Positions 50,079 to 63,426 of a DNA stretch of 64,000 bases are shown here, one piece after another. The DNA comes from Umbilicaria muhlenbergii (lineage: Eukaryota; Ascomycota; Lecanoromycetes; Umbilicariales; Umbilicariaceae): NCBI GenBank assembly GCA_000611775.1, contig KK106982.1:5788938-5852937 (forward strand), written 5' to 3'. Each line of letters starts with the position of its first letter. Position 1 is the stretch's first letter. The notes beneath the pieces are model-generated. The model was not told where the DNA came from. It saw nothing but the letters and a program-made list of their open reading frames with translations, and did not search any database. The translations under genes and the position numbers were made by a program.

Positions 50079-50367
50079 TGTAAGGTATGAGGTGTATGAC
50101 AGAGCATCATAATGATGTTTGAACAGAGTGTTGTAAGCAATATGATCATGATAAGTCAATGCAATGATTATATGTCTTTTATTCAGTGACAAAACTGATC
50201 ACTGAGAAAGCAGGTTTCTGCACCTCCTTGTGAAGAGTTTTCACTTAATGTCAAGGCGCTAGGTGCTGAGTCATCATATTTAAGTTATAGTGTCATATCA
50301 TAGTGTTGTATTATAATGTCATATCATAGTGTTGTATTGTCATATTATATATATGGTGGCCCTGACA
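50079..50367 (-). repeat. 5' LTR of Gypsy copy D
   Basis: 289 bp; element start TGTCAGGGCC at 50367. The adjacent GCTGT (50368-50372) would be half of a target duplication; its partner is lost. The self-priming motif pair is also present here. Confidence 0.88.
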
Positions 50368-52348
50368 GCTGTTACTCAGTTAAAGAGTTTAAATATGCAG
50401 AGCCTCAGCAGCACTCAATTAAAGATAACTTAATAAACATTGCAGTTATGAACAGTGACACAAGTCATGTTTTTATTAATTCTTAAATTGAGGATAATGC
50501 TTCTGCTGACACTGTTGAAGCACTTCAACTCATGTTTACTCACTCACCCCTAGGTGAGGAGATAACAGCTTATATAAGAATGTTTATTAAACAACTTGAA
50601 CATATGATTCATACTGAACAGTCAAAAGATGATTTAATATGATGAGTATAACAAAGATTAACTACCCCTCTTGAGGATAAAAACAACTTGACTGAGTCAG
50701 AAATAATAAATATGATAACAATACTCCCTGATGTAATGAAATGTTGAGAGGAAATTGAGGATGTTATATATTATAATGATAAGATCTACATTTTGCAGAA
50801 CTCTGCCCTTCACAATGCAGTAATCAGTTGATTTCATGATGATGTTTTTGCAAGTCATTTCAAGAAGTCAAGAATTATAAAATTAATGTGATGATCTTAT
50901 AATTGACTTGACATCATCAGAGATGTATGATGTTATTGTCATGACTGTGTTGAATATCAAAAGGTGAAGCCATCTCATCATAAGTCATACAAGTTATTAA
51001 ACTCATTGTCAGTTTCAACTGAGTCATGACATATAATGACAATGAACTTCATTACAGACCTGTCACTGAGCAGCATGTATGAAAGTATGACATGAGATTT
51101 AATTCTTGTCATAATTGATAAGTTGATCAAAATGACTCATTATATTTCAGTACAGAAGACAATGTCAGTTGCTGACTTCATTAAAGTGTTTATTCAAGAC
51201 ATAATTAAGCATCATGATGTATCAGAAGTTTTAATCACAGACAAAGATAAATTATTTACATCAGAGCAATGAATCAACTTCTGCTTTCACATGCAGTGTC
51301 ATTATAACATGTCAACAGCTTTTCACCTGCAAACTGACAGTTAAACTGAGAGACAGAATCAGTTCCTGAAGGTGTATTTACACATATTCATTAATGAGCA
51401 GTAAGAGGACTGAGTCAAGCTCTTACTCTGCACAGAGTTCTCATACAACAACTTCATACATGCTGTTACAGAAAAGAACCTCTTTCAACTTAACTTAAAA
51501 TGAGATCCTCAGATGAGCTTAAGTAAACTGTTTATACAGCACTCACATGAACAAATAAGACTTTATGCAGATGCACAGTGACTTCAAGATTAAATTGCAA
51601 CAGCTTAAAAGCAGTTATGACAGATCAACAAAATGTATGCAAATTATTATAATCAATGCTGAACAGAGATAACATTCAAAGAAGATGATTTATACTGATT
51701 AATGATAAAAATGTGTCAGTGAACAAGCAGATAAAGAAACTGCATTGAAAAAAACTCAACTCATTTATGATACAACATGTGATAAGTTAATCATCATATG
51801 AACTTGACCTCTCAGAGGATTGAAACATTTATAATGTATTCAACATCACTTTATTGAAGTCATTTTAACACACACATCATGTGTTTTCTGCATTGACAGG
51901 AAAAGACCTACTACTTAATTAAGATGATGAGTGAGAAGTCAAGGCAATTGTGAATAACTGTGTTTATGACAGCAGGCTTCAATACCTCATTAAATAAAAG
52001 TTAACAGATCAGGTGTGAGATGACACATAAAAATTAACACACTTCATTCACAATGTAAAGATAAAAATGTGAAAATTTTATGCTGACAATCCTGACAAAC
52101 TGAAATTCAGGTGAGTTGTATGATGTGACTCTTTAAAATTGATTGAGAAGCTGTCACAAAAGTCATGAGTTTTAAAAACTGAAAACTTTATCAGTTTTAT
52201 TAACTTAATCTTCTATGACAGAGCCTGTGCCTTATAATAAGAATATAACAGAGGTTACAATAATTATGTTACTTTTTATGAGAGACATTACAAGTCATAT
52301 GTGCATAATACATATATTAAAATGAGAAAATAATTTCATTATTAATTA

Positions 52349-53333
52349 TTACTCTGTCATCTCATCTTCTTCTTCACTGTTTGATGAAGTCTTCAATCTC
52401 ATTTTTTTAATGTGATGTTGTTCACAGAGTTCAATGTACTCCTGATGATGATGAGATTAATGAGTGTTGAGGATACAGAGAGCATAAGCAGTGCTTTTCA
52501 ACAAGATAATAAGAGTTTAAATGAACTTCTTAAGATTACTGAATTAACACATTTCAATCTCAAGAGAGTTAAAAAACTCATATTGAGAAGCAGCTGCAAG
52601 AGGTGCAGAGAATGTTAATAATGATTAATAAAAAGCAGCAGTATAAGGAATTAATTAATCATCAGATGTTATAAACAATTAATATATTAATAATATGATA
52701 ATATGACAGATAGTATGACAAAATGTTGTATATATAACAGATAATATGACATCATCATATTAAATAAAATAAAATGAAAAAGAGTTAAAAAAGATAAATT
52801 TACAGTGTGCTGTCACCCCTCCTGTCATCATAAGCATGTGTGCATGAAACAACAACATCAGATCTCTCAGAGGTCAAAGCAGTGATGATTAAAAACTTTA
52901 TCATGCATTAATTATGAGGATTGCAAAGTGATGTGCAACAAGTGCAAGTTGAATTAACCTGTGACATAAAGCACTGATCAATCTCAGCTTTTTTGCAAGA
53001 GTCACAGTGAGCAGTACTTGACAGCATGTGATTGAGATTTTTTAAATCACACACTCATAATGATGACCCTGCTGCACATGCACTGACAGTGAGGTATCAT
53101 CATGACATCACACAGAGTAAAAACTGCTGTTGAAGACATCATTTAACAATAAATATTTAACTCTTCAGATGTTGAACAGTCAATTTTATGACTCTGTTTC
53201 CTCATCTTTTTCTGAAGATGTTAATCATCATGAGCTCACTTATTAACAACAACACCTCAGAGCTTTCCTCATCACACTGAGCATGAAGGCTGACAGGCTT
53301 ACTCAGTGAAGGCAGGTTTTCATCATTATTCAT
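52349..53333 (-). other. Antisense Cys-rich accessory reading frame (copy E)
   Basis: Homologue of 42379-43349 in copy B: same ATG context (MNNDENLPSLSKPVSLHAQ), Cys cluster C-x2-C-x7-C-x8-C-x2-C near 52990-52915, and an acidic C-terminus (SSNSEEEDEM) with a terminator at 52349-52351. Decayed by many changes. Confidence 0.6.
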
Positions 53334-53839
53334 GACTGTGTTTTCAAATGTTCAAATATTGATGAGTTATACACATCATATCAGCATTCATATATGTATG
53401 ACAGGAGATATAACATCACAAGAATGTTGAACTGTGAGTTATAAACTTCATGATGCTTTCTTCATGAGGTGAACACCTCTGCAATGAGGATGATGTCATG
53501 AAGTCATCAGATCACTCAATGAGCTGTGAAAAAAGCTGTGAAATATATGACAATATGTCATAAGATAGATGATAAAGAATAGACACAAAGGGGAAGCATT
53601 TTAAACTTACAGTAAACATGATGATTTTGTTGTTTATGTTATAAAGAAAGCTTACTGCCAGCGTGATATCATCACAATTAAGTGAAGGCATGTGATCAGC
53701 TTTACTTTAATGCAGTCTCATGTGATTATTCTACAATCTCAACACGCTCACCCTACAACCTCAACTGTTACAACATCATAATGAAGCTTATAAGCATTCA
53801 GTTGACCCTGAGGACAGCATCATGAGAAGAGGAATACTG

Positions 53840-54127
53840 TGTCAGAATCACTGTATAATAGTATGACAATACAACATTATAATATGACATTATAATATGA
53901 TACTATGATACAACATTATAATTTAAATATGATGACTCAGCGCCTAGTACCTTGACATCAAGTGAAAACTCTTCACAAGAAGATGCAGAAGCCTGCTTCC
54001 TCAATGATTAATTTTATCATTGAATAAAAAATGTATAATCACTGCATTGATCTTATCATGACTATATTGCCTATGACACTCTGTTCACACTAAATATGAT
54101 AATTCATCATACACTCACCTTCTTACA
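53840..54127 (+). repeat. 3' LTR of Gypsy copy E
   Basis: 288 bp, TGTCAGAATC...TCTTACA. More AT-rich than the LTRs of copy A. Followed by ATACT and LINE ORF2 sequence. Confidence 0.88.
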
Positions 54128-54229
54128 ATACTGATTCAGATCATGAAATTATTCAGTTTTTCATAATTATTGAAAACCTTATATTTATGAAAAGTTTATT
54201 CAACACGCTGTTCAATATACAAAAAGTAG
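54128..54229 (+). mobile_element. LINE ORF2 scrap (probably outer LINE, piece 3)
   Basis: About 100 bp matching the complement of L2 30254-30360, the endonuclease SDHEVIQFF region. The orientation fits the outer LINE pieces at 24961 and 34463, but about 240 bp of LINE between them is missing. Confidence 0.7.
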
Positions 54230-54960
54230 AAGATAAAAAACTTACATCTTCACATGATATTTTCTGTTAATATTTATCAGATGTTGTGCACCTGATAAGA
54301 AAATTAAAATGAGTTTAAAAAACATTAATCAGACTCATTGAGTCTATAAACATGACTTCAGAAGCTCATTATGCATGATCAACCTTCATAAACATTAATC
54401 TTAAACATGTGACTTCAGAAGCTCATTATGCATGATTAATCTTCACATACATTAATAAAAAAAACATGACTTCAGAAGCTCATTATGTATGATCAGCCTT
54501 CATAAACATTAACCTTATACATGTGACTTCAAAAGCTCATTACGCATGGTTAATCTTCATATATGTTGATCAAAAAATGTCAACTTTAGAAGCTCATTAC
54601 ACATGATCAGCCTTCATAAACATTACCTCAAACATGACTTCAGAAGCTCATTACATATGATTAATCTTCATAAATATTAATTTAAAAACACTGACTTCAG
54701 AAGCTCATTACACATGATCAACTTTCATAAACATTATTATAAGAGAGAGATTAAGGATGGAAATCAGGAAGAAGGTTGAGGAGATATTAAAAAAAATATT
54801 TAAAACTGTGCAATTCTGACATCAATAGCAGCCGCAGAAGAAATTGATAAAATAAATTAATCAGAGAGTTTTCTCTCACAAATGTATTACTAAATTATTA
54901 ACTAGTGTCATAGTCTTAGACTGCATACACTTAATGAAGAAATAAAAAAAAAAAAAAAAA
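54230..54960 (+). mobile_element. Non-autonomous retroelement N2
   Basis: Starts AAGATAAAAAACTTACATC like N1, then TTATCAGATGTTGTGCACC and about seven ~55-bp units (54340-54730; core GACTTCAGAAGCTCATTA). The LINE-like tail follows (GACATCAATAGCAGCCGC ... TGCATACACTTAATGAAG), with a pure A run of 17 at 54944-54960. The long A run and fairly regular repeats suggest it is younger than N1. It marks the right border of the repeat block. Confidence 0.8.
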
Positions 54961-55260
54961 TTTTCACGTGTAAAGTACAGAGGTACACTGTAAGGACCAA
55001 AATATACTCAGCTAAGGATGCTTATAAAGAGCACCCTATAACTAGGTAGCTAAGTACCACAACGCGTCTCTATTTTAGACATGGTCTGTGCCGTGGGTCG
55101 TACATGCCCGCCCCGGCCGACTTTGCGCCGTAGCTAGGAACTTGACAGCTTGCTAGCTTCGAAGCCCAAGCATCCGACGGGGCCACCATCTAAAAGCAAC
55201 CTCCGCTGTGCTGTGTACAAGAACATTATTGCAACAGCAGAACGCGCAACACGTTGCCAG
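54961..55260. other. Upstream region of RGD1
   Basis: Composition returns to host-like within a few tens of bases of the A run. No gene; this should hold the RGD1 promoter and 5' leader, so the promoter is under 300 bp from RIP-mutated DNA. Confidence 0.5.
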
Positions 55261-57720
55261 ATGGATAACAGGGATTCCATCGATCGCTCGTCTTCCGAGC
55301 TGGGTACCAACACGGTAACCAATGGCGCCTCGACAGTTGGTGCTGGACTGGGGGATAGTGGAGATGGCTACGCCGTGCCGCCGACAGCAGCGACGAATGA
55401 GTCTCCTTCAGTGGTGGAAAACGTGCTACAATCAGATGTGAGACGCAGGCTAAATGTATCATGATGAAGACAAGCGCTATACTGACTTCGGGTGCAGATC
55501 GGTGTGAACACTTTGCTCACTCGATTGAAGCAAAGCATCGCATCGGCGCGTGTTAGTACTTGGAGGATCCGGCCGATGCTGTCATGGGCTGACCAAAGAT
55601 AGGATTTTGCTGCGTTCCTCAAGAAGAGGTCTACACTGGAGGAGGAACATGCGCAAGGCTTGAAGAAGCTGTGTCGAACTACCCACGAGTCGACTCGACG
55701 GCCGGACAACCGGCAGGGCTCCTATGCGCAGAATTATGACGAGATTACCCGGATACACGAGCGCATGGCGGACAACGGCATACAGTTTGCACTGTCGCTC
55801 CACCAGATGCACGAAGACTTGCATGAACTTGCCAATAACACGGAGCGTGGGCGGAAGCATTGGAAGCAGACCGGCGTGAATGCGGAAAAGAGGGTGCAAG
55901 ACTCGGAGTCGATGATGGAGAAAGCAAAGGCCAAGTATGACTCGCTTGCGGAGGATTATGATCGAGCTCGTACCGGCGACAAGCAATCCGGAAGGGTATT
56001 CGGAATAAAGGGCCCCAAGTCAGCGGCTCAGCATGAGGAGGACTTACACCGTAAGGTACTGGTTGCTGATTCTGACTATGCATCTAAAGTCCAGACTTCG
56101 CAAACCCATCGGCAGGAGCTTATAAGTACCCTCCGTCCACAAGCAGTGAGAGCATTGCAAGAACTCATTACCGAATGTGATTCTGGTTTGACTCTGCAGC
56201 TGCAAAAATTTGGTAGGCTTCCAAAATGCCCCATATACTATGGCAATTATACTCATGAGGTTACAGCATCCTTCAATGAGAAGCTCCTCCTCAGCAATGG
56301 GCTCTGCGTGAGCCCTCTGAAGAGCCAGAACAGTGGTCAAGGATCGGCTACTCGGAGTCTGCGGGACGTTGTCTACCAGATCGATAATGAGAGAGACTTC
56401 AACCAATTCATTGCAAGTCATGCTTCGAAGGTTGGGCCTAAGCGCCCGGACATCAAATATGAGCGTCACCCTGTAAGGTCTTCCAGAAGAAACTTACTCT
56501 GGTTACAGCCGCTTACGGCATGATAGACCCTGATACCCGCTCAACAAACACCGCCTTCTGCAACCCGCCAAACCCAAGCCATCTACACCCAGCAAGCTCC
56601 GCCTTCATATGGGATGCAGGGCCCCCCGGCCCAGAACAGCCCTTCATACGGTGGTACTAGCTTCTCCCAAGGAGGGCCCACCCAGAGCTTCCCAGCTGCA
56701 GTTCAGCCAGTGACGACCGAGAGAACCTACCGCGGCTCACCCCAACAGCAACACTTTCCGTCCTCAGGTGCCACTGGTCCCCCGCAACTTCCTCCACCAC
56801 CGTTCGCGTCAGCGGGCCATTCGCAGTCAGCGGCCCCAGTGGCGGCAGCCCACAACAACACTTACGCGGCCGAACTACCTCCATTGAAACCGGTCTTCGG
56901 TCTTTCCTTGGATGAACTGTTCAAGCGAGATGGCTCAGCGGTGCCCATAGTGGTATACCAGTGTCTCCAAGCCGTCGATCTGTTCGGGCTGGAGGTCGAA
57001 GGCATCTATCGACTTTCCGGTACCGCTTCACACGGCACCAAGTTGCGGGCAATTTTTGACAATGGTGAGACCCGTGTCGAAGAACAAGCGGTGCGCCGAT
57101 GTAGAATACTAAAGCAACCCAGACTCCTCTCAGGTGGATTTCAGGAATCCCGAAAACTTCTTCCACGATGTGAATAGCGTTGCCGGCTTGTTGAAGCAGT
57201 TCTTCCGCGATTTACCCGATCCTCTATTGACCACAGAACACTACCAAGGATTCATTGAAGCTGCCCGTAAGTGGTGCTGAGCGCGTTGCGGTGTTCGCCT
57301 AGCTGAACGGATGGTGCAGGTATCGATGACGATGCTACTCGCCGCGATTCATTGCATGCTACTATCAACAGTCTGCCCGACCCAAACTATGCAACGTTAC
57401 GAGCGTTGACCCTTGTGAGTACCCGATGCCCTATATTGTTCCATCTTGGGAACTCTAATGCGTTGGCAATGTGAACAGCATCTGAATCGCGTCCAAGAGC
57501 ATTCGAACATGAATAGAATGAATGCAGGCAATCTGGCCATATGCTTTGGGTACGCTTCTGTAGTCTTGTTCAGCAACCAAAGGTATGCTTATACTGACCA
57601 TGCTGCAGGCCAACACTCATGGGCTCAAGTACGGGGCCAGACATTGCCGATGCTGGCTGGCAAGTCCGAGTGATTGATACTATTCTGCAAAACACGTACC
57701 AGATATTTGATGAGGACTGA
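55261..57720 (+). CDS. RGD1: Rgd1-type F-BAR/RhoGAP protein
   Basis: Nine exons: 55261-55437, 55498-55551, 55603-56212, 56267-56472, 56527-57064, 57123-57266, 57320-57414, 57479-57549, 57609-57720. All eight introns (51-64 bp) are GT-AG and the sum is in frame, 668 residues. An F-BAR domain ([40 protein letters not shown]) fills about residues 58-330, then a Pro/Gln-rich linker, then RhoGAP from about residue 469 with the arginine finger in GIYRLSG (Arg about 511), [30 protein letters not shown] and [13 protein letters not shown]. Family role: GTPase activation of Rho3/Rho4-type GTPases at curved membrane for actin organisation and polarised growth. The ATG at 55261 is chosen because it opens the conserved short N-terminus; a farther ATG at 55150 is in frame. 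Convergent with MED12. Looks intact. Confidence 0.95.
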
Positions 57721-58485
57721 TCCTCTAATTCGGTGGATTTGATGGCATGTTGCCGCGATCTGTGCTGTCCCGCCACTTGTTAGTTTCCGAAAGAGGGCGG
57801 CAGGAGGCTGTTTCAGTGCGGCTTGAGATGACCTGCATATGTACGACTAGCTGTTGGTAGTGCTTGGAAGGATCAATTTCGCAGAATTTGTGTGGGGTTG
57901 AATTTGATCGATTGTTGCTGCTGCTGCTACCGTCGGAGAATCTTCTTATGAACTTTGTATCACTCCACATCGGCCATCATCACGTCGGCCAATGCGTCAC
58001 CGCCACACTCGTTAAAATTTCACGAGACTAGACGGACAAGAGTGCTATCTATCCCCTCCCCGCTTTCCTTCCGCAGCTACGATGGTGACAGATGCGCAAT
58101 GTAGAGTAATGCTAGCATAAAGATATCGCGGTAATGCTAGCATGGAGATATCAAGATTTCGGAGCAATACTAGCATAAGGATATTGGAAAATCGCTCGCA
58201 TAAGATATTGACGAATGCAGTGAATCGCATCAAATCCCGAGTGAAATCCACGAGCCAAGCATCCATCTCGATCCCCGACGTTGCTCTAATGCCCCCGAAG
58301 CCCCCATGCCGTGGCAAGTGCCAGGCTTGCCCAGCGCCCTTCGCCCAAGACGCCTCCCAAATGCAAACCAATACCAAACTTCAAGCACGCCGACTCGGAG
58401 TTCCCGCTGAAAACGCACCAAAGGTATCATATAGCAGAAGATGAATTCATGTACTAACAGTCCATCCCGGGTTTCTTGCCGGGTT
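57721..58485. other. Convergent intergenic region RGD1/MED12
   Basis: The 3' ends of two converging genes. Near 58106-58205 there are three imperfect ~35-bp repeats containing AATGCTAGCATAAAGATAT. The frames seen here overlap on both strands without family similarity; no gene called. Confidence 0.5.
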
Positions 58486-61400
58486 TCAGAGTTGCAAAAC
58501 CGCCTTCCTGGCCCCGAAAAGACCCAAACTAAGGCTCGTGTCATTCTCTCCCACAATGGGCGTCGCTTCCTGCATCATCTCCCACCTTCTCAGGGGAAAT
58601 GGCTGCTGCACGGTCGTCTTCACGCCTCCTCTCTTCAGCTCAGATGTTGTCGTCGTCGGCGTCGTCGTCGTCGTCGTCGTTGTTGTTGTTGCGGTTGGTG
58701 ATAATGATAACGTAGACGTGGAAATTAGTTGCAAGCCCTCGCCATCGATACCGTCTGGATACCCAAAGAGGAAGCGGAGGCGTGGATCTCGAGTTTTGTA
58801 TTGCTCAGTGAGGATGCGAATACAGGTGGCGCGTGTATCATCGGCTAAAGAATCCATTAAGAGGGCGAGGACATCGAAGATGTGGGTGGAGAGTGTAGCA
58901 TTGCGAGTCAGCCGACCATGAACCAGAAGAGAGCTTAGGCTCAGCAGCAGGCGTGCCACATTCGATTGCGATGCTTTCAGGTGTGCAAAAGTGCAGTGAT
59001 GAATGATGAGAAGGCGAAGAACAACGTCAATACTGGGGCTGTCAATATCATTTCGGGAATTAAGATAGCGCGGGACTGACTTGAGGTATATAATCTCCAG
59101 CTTCTGCTGCTTGACCACTGGAGCACACTCCTCGATCTCAGAGGGTTGAGTTTCGGAGGCTGCATTTGAGAAGGCTGAAAGCACACAGTCCAATATCTCT
59201 ACTATATGAGCAAGCAGTTGAGAAGCACCCGTGTCGGGAATGCTGTCATCATCAGTGACATCGATAATCGAGAGCAGGCCCTCAAGCGCGGTGGTCTTTT
59301 GCTTAAAAGAAGGCGATATCGCACTCGCGCTTGGTGTCAGATAGGAAAGTAGCTCGGTCTCTGCCATTTCCCGGAGCTGTCTTATATTAGTCTTCCATGA
59401 GGGTCTAATCAAGGGTTGGCAGCAACCCACCTGCGTGGTGTGCGTCTTGTCAAGGACCGGAATAAGCTGAGCCCACACTGTTGATCCGCGGTCGATGGAC
59501 GATTTGATCGCTTCCATCAACGTAGGCACCACAGAGTCTTGGCTTGAGTCAAGCCTGATAGCATCAGGGCCGCTGACGGTCGACTTGAGCTTCAATTGGC
59601 AAAAGGGCAGGTTAAGGTCATTTGCTATCTGCATGATCGCGGTTATTTGGCTATCAACATCTTCGTGCAGAACATCTAACACAAGTTAGATGAGTTAGGG
59701 TATACTAAGGTATGTTGCTTACCCTGCTCTGAACCAGGGATCAATAGTTGATTGATAGCTAGCTTGACTTGGTCTACTAATGGTTCTGCAGTGAAAGCTT
59801 GGAGAAGCTCCGGTAGCGATTTCGGATGGCATACCATGATGTCTTTCAAAAGGCTAGCACCATCAGGGCTTGAGATTAGAGCCCGAGCATTCGACTGCGT
59901 CAAAGGTGGGCCTTCTGTACAAGCTCTGATGGTAGCACGAATAATTAAAACAAGCTGGGAGGGGTGAGTGCGGATTATGCACTCCTGTTCCTTACGAAAC
60001 CGATATACCCTCTGTGACGATTGCGAAACACCGTGGTAATGCATTGAGAATTGATCGAGTGGAGTATGTGAGCAAAGCAGCTCTAACGTGTCCGTTGCCA
60101 GCTTCCCTTGTTGAGGCATCTTCCCAAGCTCTTCAAGTAGAAAGCTTGCTTGTTCCACCACTGCCCGCAGAGTCGTACATCCGCTAGAAATTAAGGCGGG
60201 TAGTATATCCAGGAGGCGTGGTCGAATCGTAGATTGTAAGAGTCTATCCAGCCAGCCGTGCATGAGCTGGTCAAACGCCTTGGTATCGAACGACCGCAAG
60301 CGGGTCAACAGCTCGGAAAGATTGACCGAAGACGGAGATCCATCTCCTGGTAGCCCTATTCGGCTCATTACGGTCTCAAACAATCGCGATAGGATCTGCC
60401 TGTCCATACTTGAACCGCTGGCTAATACTTGTTCTAGCTCGTCCGCAAAATTCGATTCGGTAGACTGAAGTGCTTCGGCCATATGATCCGAGACTGGAGA
60501 ACATGCAGCGATTGCGCACTTCCGCTCATACGAAAAGACCACTTTTCTTAGCTGCCGGACCAGCGATACCTGGTTTGGAAGATTCTCTCCTAAATCGATA
60601 AGAGATATAACTAGCGACTTCATGATAGGTATCTGAGCATGTACCTCCTCGCGCCGCTGGCAAAAAGTTTCGAACAGATCATCCACAGCGCCAATAGCCG
60701 CGAAAACGTCGACATAACGATTGATCGTATCAACAGCAAAATTCAAGACTCGTGCATCTTCGCAATCGGAGACGATATTGAACACATCGGCCAGAATGGT
60801 AAAGTCTTCGAGATATTCGAGAAAATTCAGTATCGTCGCGAGTTCATTCACGGTTATGGTTGCTTCCCTTGAGTCTGCAACAGGTGTCGCTTTCGTGTCT
60901 GGTTCAGGGCTGTCACCGTATGACTGGAACCGCAAAGCGATCCCTTGTCGAATCCATCGGCCAAGGTCCCACTTGGCGGTGCCGCTGAGCGGTATCAGAT
61001 CAAGACTAGGCAGCACAGCCTGAGTTGAAGGCTCAACGGCCGGAAGAAGGCCCGGGACTTGCTCCGCTATACTAGCTTTGGCGGCTTCTCTCGCCTTGTT
61101 CTCCTCATCCGTCGAGAAACCCACTGAAGTCAAGAGAATGCGCCGTAGATTGAGTACATGCTCTGGTAAACCGTGCAAAGGAATTTCGCAGAGAAGACGC
61201 GCATCACACGAATCGCCCTGCGTAATTGTCAGATCGATGCTTCGACGGGGGTCAATGATAAGTTCAGGACTTACGGGGCTGAGAGAATGCCGGCCGCTCA
61301 AGGAACCTCGAGCCAGCAGCCACTGAAGATACTTCCCTACCGAGAAATGTTTTGAGCGAACAAGCTCAGCTATGATTCGGTAGATGCTACTTTTCTGTAA

Positions 61401-63426
61401 TCCCACCATCGCCGGGCTCGCGGCCAAAAATGCAAGGATGGAGCCACCGATGTCGATATCAAGTCTTGCCCACCTCCGTAGTAGACGTACGGCTACGTAT
61501 ATCCTTGCTTGCCCTCTGCGATATAAGGTCGAGGCCCACTCAAGCACCGTAATAATCAGCAACTCTCTACATCCGTCGACTTGGAGGCATGCATCCGACG
61601 TTCTGTGTAGATTGAAAGCGGCTGGGATATTGTCCAGCAGGGCGATAAGCTCCGGTCGAGCGTCTTTGGCTGCATAGGGGGAACGCTTGTCCCGAGATCT
61701 GATGAGGTGTAGGTTGCGAACCGAGAGATGCTCGAAAGTAGATGTCAAGGTTGTGTTTTGATCCGAAAGGCAAGACCTCAGCAACGCCTCATACTTGAGC
61801 CAAGAGCTCGGAATAATGAAGCAGGCTGGGTTCGCTATCATGAAGGACTTCAATAGCCGTACTAGCTGCTCTTGGATGGGGAGGAGAATCTCATCGCCGT
61901 CATGATCACAAGCCTTCGTTGTCGAGGTCAGCGGCCGTTCAACCGGGACGGCCGCCAAAGCACATACCCTCCGAAGTTGCTCTAATAGTGCCTCTGCAAG
62001 GCGTCGACCTCGGCGGCGATATTGCAGGATCTCCTTCCAGTGTATCTGCGTCACTAGTAGCCAAATAGGTACACTATTCAAGTCGCTATTATAAAGGGAC
62101 GTGATCATCCAATCAACGTAGTGATCCTGATCTATCAAATTTTCTGAAAACAAGTGCGAAGACAATCGTAACCTTTGAAAATCGTCAGCAGATTTCTCGG
62201 GGGTTGTTAGATTCGGCAAGCATTTACGCATAATTAATCAGGTCTTTCCAGTTCGCAGTGCCGCAGCTATCAATGGTTGATTCGACAAACTGCTCGACGT
62301 GTGATGTCCATTCCCTGATCCATTTCGCTTCACCACCCACCGCAAAAGCACCGCTGGTACCCTTTCTTTTGAAGGCACGGATCTCGTTGGCACCAACGCA
62401 TTTGGCCAGCCAGACCGCTCTCCCTGTCGGAATCTCTTTGTGAAGGCAATGGTCGAGGAGAACCTTGCCCCGAATTCCGTGGGGAATGGTTCGGCTCAGC
62501 CGGCGTAGTGGAATTGTGGGGTCGGCGAGATCCCTCAACCACGCTTCTCGCTTTGTATCGGTCAAGGTTACTCGCGGCGGAGGTTTAAATGTGGAGTTCG
62601 CTGTGACCGTGCCATGCGCCTGCCGTTGGTCGAGCGCGGAGACAAACAAGGATGACAGGATCTGCAGGCCGGACTTGTGTTTGAGGCTGGACCAAATGGA
62701 TGGCCTTGCAGTATTCGTCTCGTTCTGGGCCACTTGGGTCTTCTCGGAGAATCCATGCTTGGTCGTTTGCTCCGTCAGGATATCCTCCGGGTGATTCCCC
62801 GTCCAGGGGAAGAAATCAGCCGGTCCTGACAGTACCGTGACACAAACATCAGCATTCGCATCCCTTATAACTCGATGGGCGGTGATTGAATACTCACTGT
62901 CTGGCGAGTACTGTGGAGCAGACGTAGGGATGCTTAAAACGTAGGGCTTGACTTGGACATCGCCTCTTGTCGCGATTTTGTTGAAAGGCAGTCTTTTCGG
63001 TGGTCTCGGGGCATACTTGCCCGGTCGGATGGGAAACGGGAGAGACGAGCGGGATCTGTCCTCGACCCATCTGGGATCCTGAGCCCTCGGTGAGTTCAAA
63101 GTCGCGGTGTTGATGTTCAAAGACGCCGGGCTCCCGACGATCGACCTTTGCGAAGGCTGATGCATCGGCTCTCCATCACCCAGCAGCGGAGACCTGAGGC
63201 CAGCGCTACTGGTGCCATCATCAAGCTTCTGCCTCTTATATGTCGGGCCCGATAGATCTCGTGAAGACGTCGGCGCATCGGTGAGATCGATCACCACTTG
63301 CTGCGAGGCCAGTCGGGGCACCTGTGGGGAAGAGTGAGAGGTCGCGCGACTGGGGGGCCGCGGGAAGCTCGAGCTGGGCAACGGTAGAGGTGGGCGACGG
63401 ATACCCACTGAGGGATGACTGGTCAT
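58486..63426 (-). CDS. srb8: Mediator subunit 12 (Srb8)
   Basis: Four exons on the minus strand: 63426-62228, 62172-59723, 59675-59431, 59376-58486. Introns of 55, 47 and 54 bp are GT-AG with CTAAC/CTAAT branch points; the joined frame is 1,594 residues, the usual size of Aspergillus-type Srb8. The N-terminus has IDLTDAPTSSRDLSGPTYKR, then the Med12 core (DFFPWTGNHPEDILTEQ about residue 210; SSLKHKSGLQILSSLF; PPPRVTLTDTKREAWLRDL; SRTIPHGIRGKVLLDHCL; WLAKCVGANEIRAFKRKG). The long helical body begins SSHLFSENLIDQDHYVDW, and the C-terminus has RRWEMMQEATPIVGENDTSL, the family's usual end. Med12 activates cyclin C-Cdk8 in the Mediator kinase module in the nucleus. A poly-Thr run near the C-terminus is encoded by a trinucleotide repeat. 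Looks intact. Confidence 0.96.
58645..58692. repeat. GTC/GTT trinucleotide repeat in MED12
   Basis: About sixteen GTY/GGC-type triplets (GTTGTCGTCGTCGGCGTCG...) reading as a run of Thr codons on the minus strand, about 45 codons before the end. Such runs change length readily; here the family position is a variable linker. Confidence 0.9.

Larger units (their letters stand above)
44454..50367 (-). mobile_element. Gypsy chromovirus family 1, copy D (3'-truncated)
   Basis: Minus-strand copy from its 5' LTR (50079-50367) through gag, protease, reverse transcriptase (near 47460), RNase H, the 30-residue peptide-repeat spacer (46284-46021, three units in one open frame) and integrase. It is lost just before the chromodomain, where foldback copy 2 ends at 44453. 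The 3' LTR is missing. The right LTR edge abuts family 1 copy E, suggesting D inserted into E, with later loss of the left side. Dozens of breaks. Confidence 0.9.
50368..54127 (+). mobile_element. Gypsy chromovirus family 1, copy E (3' part)
   Basis: Plus-strand copy beginning in the spacer between RNase H and integrase (homologous to 40165 of copy B), then integrase (about 50800-51500), chromodomain (about 51925-52090), a single 30-bp unit where copy B has four, the antisense reading frame (53333-52349) and the 3' LTR (53840-54127). It was probably interrupted by copy D, whose LTR abuts its left end. Beyond the 3' LTR is outer-LINE ORF2 sequence. Heavily RIP-mutated. Confidence 0.88.

Noticed and set aside
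54230-54960. Target duplication for N2
   Set aside because: Bases after the A run (TTTTCACGTG) do not match those before the element, so no duplication is claimed.
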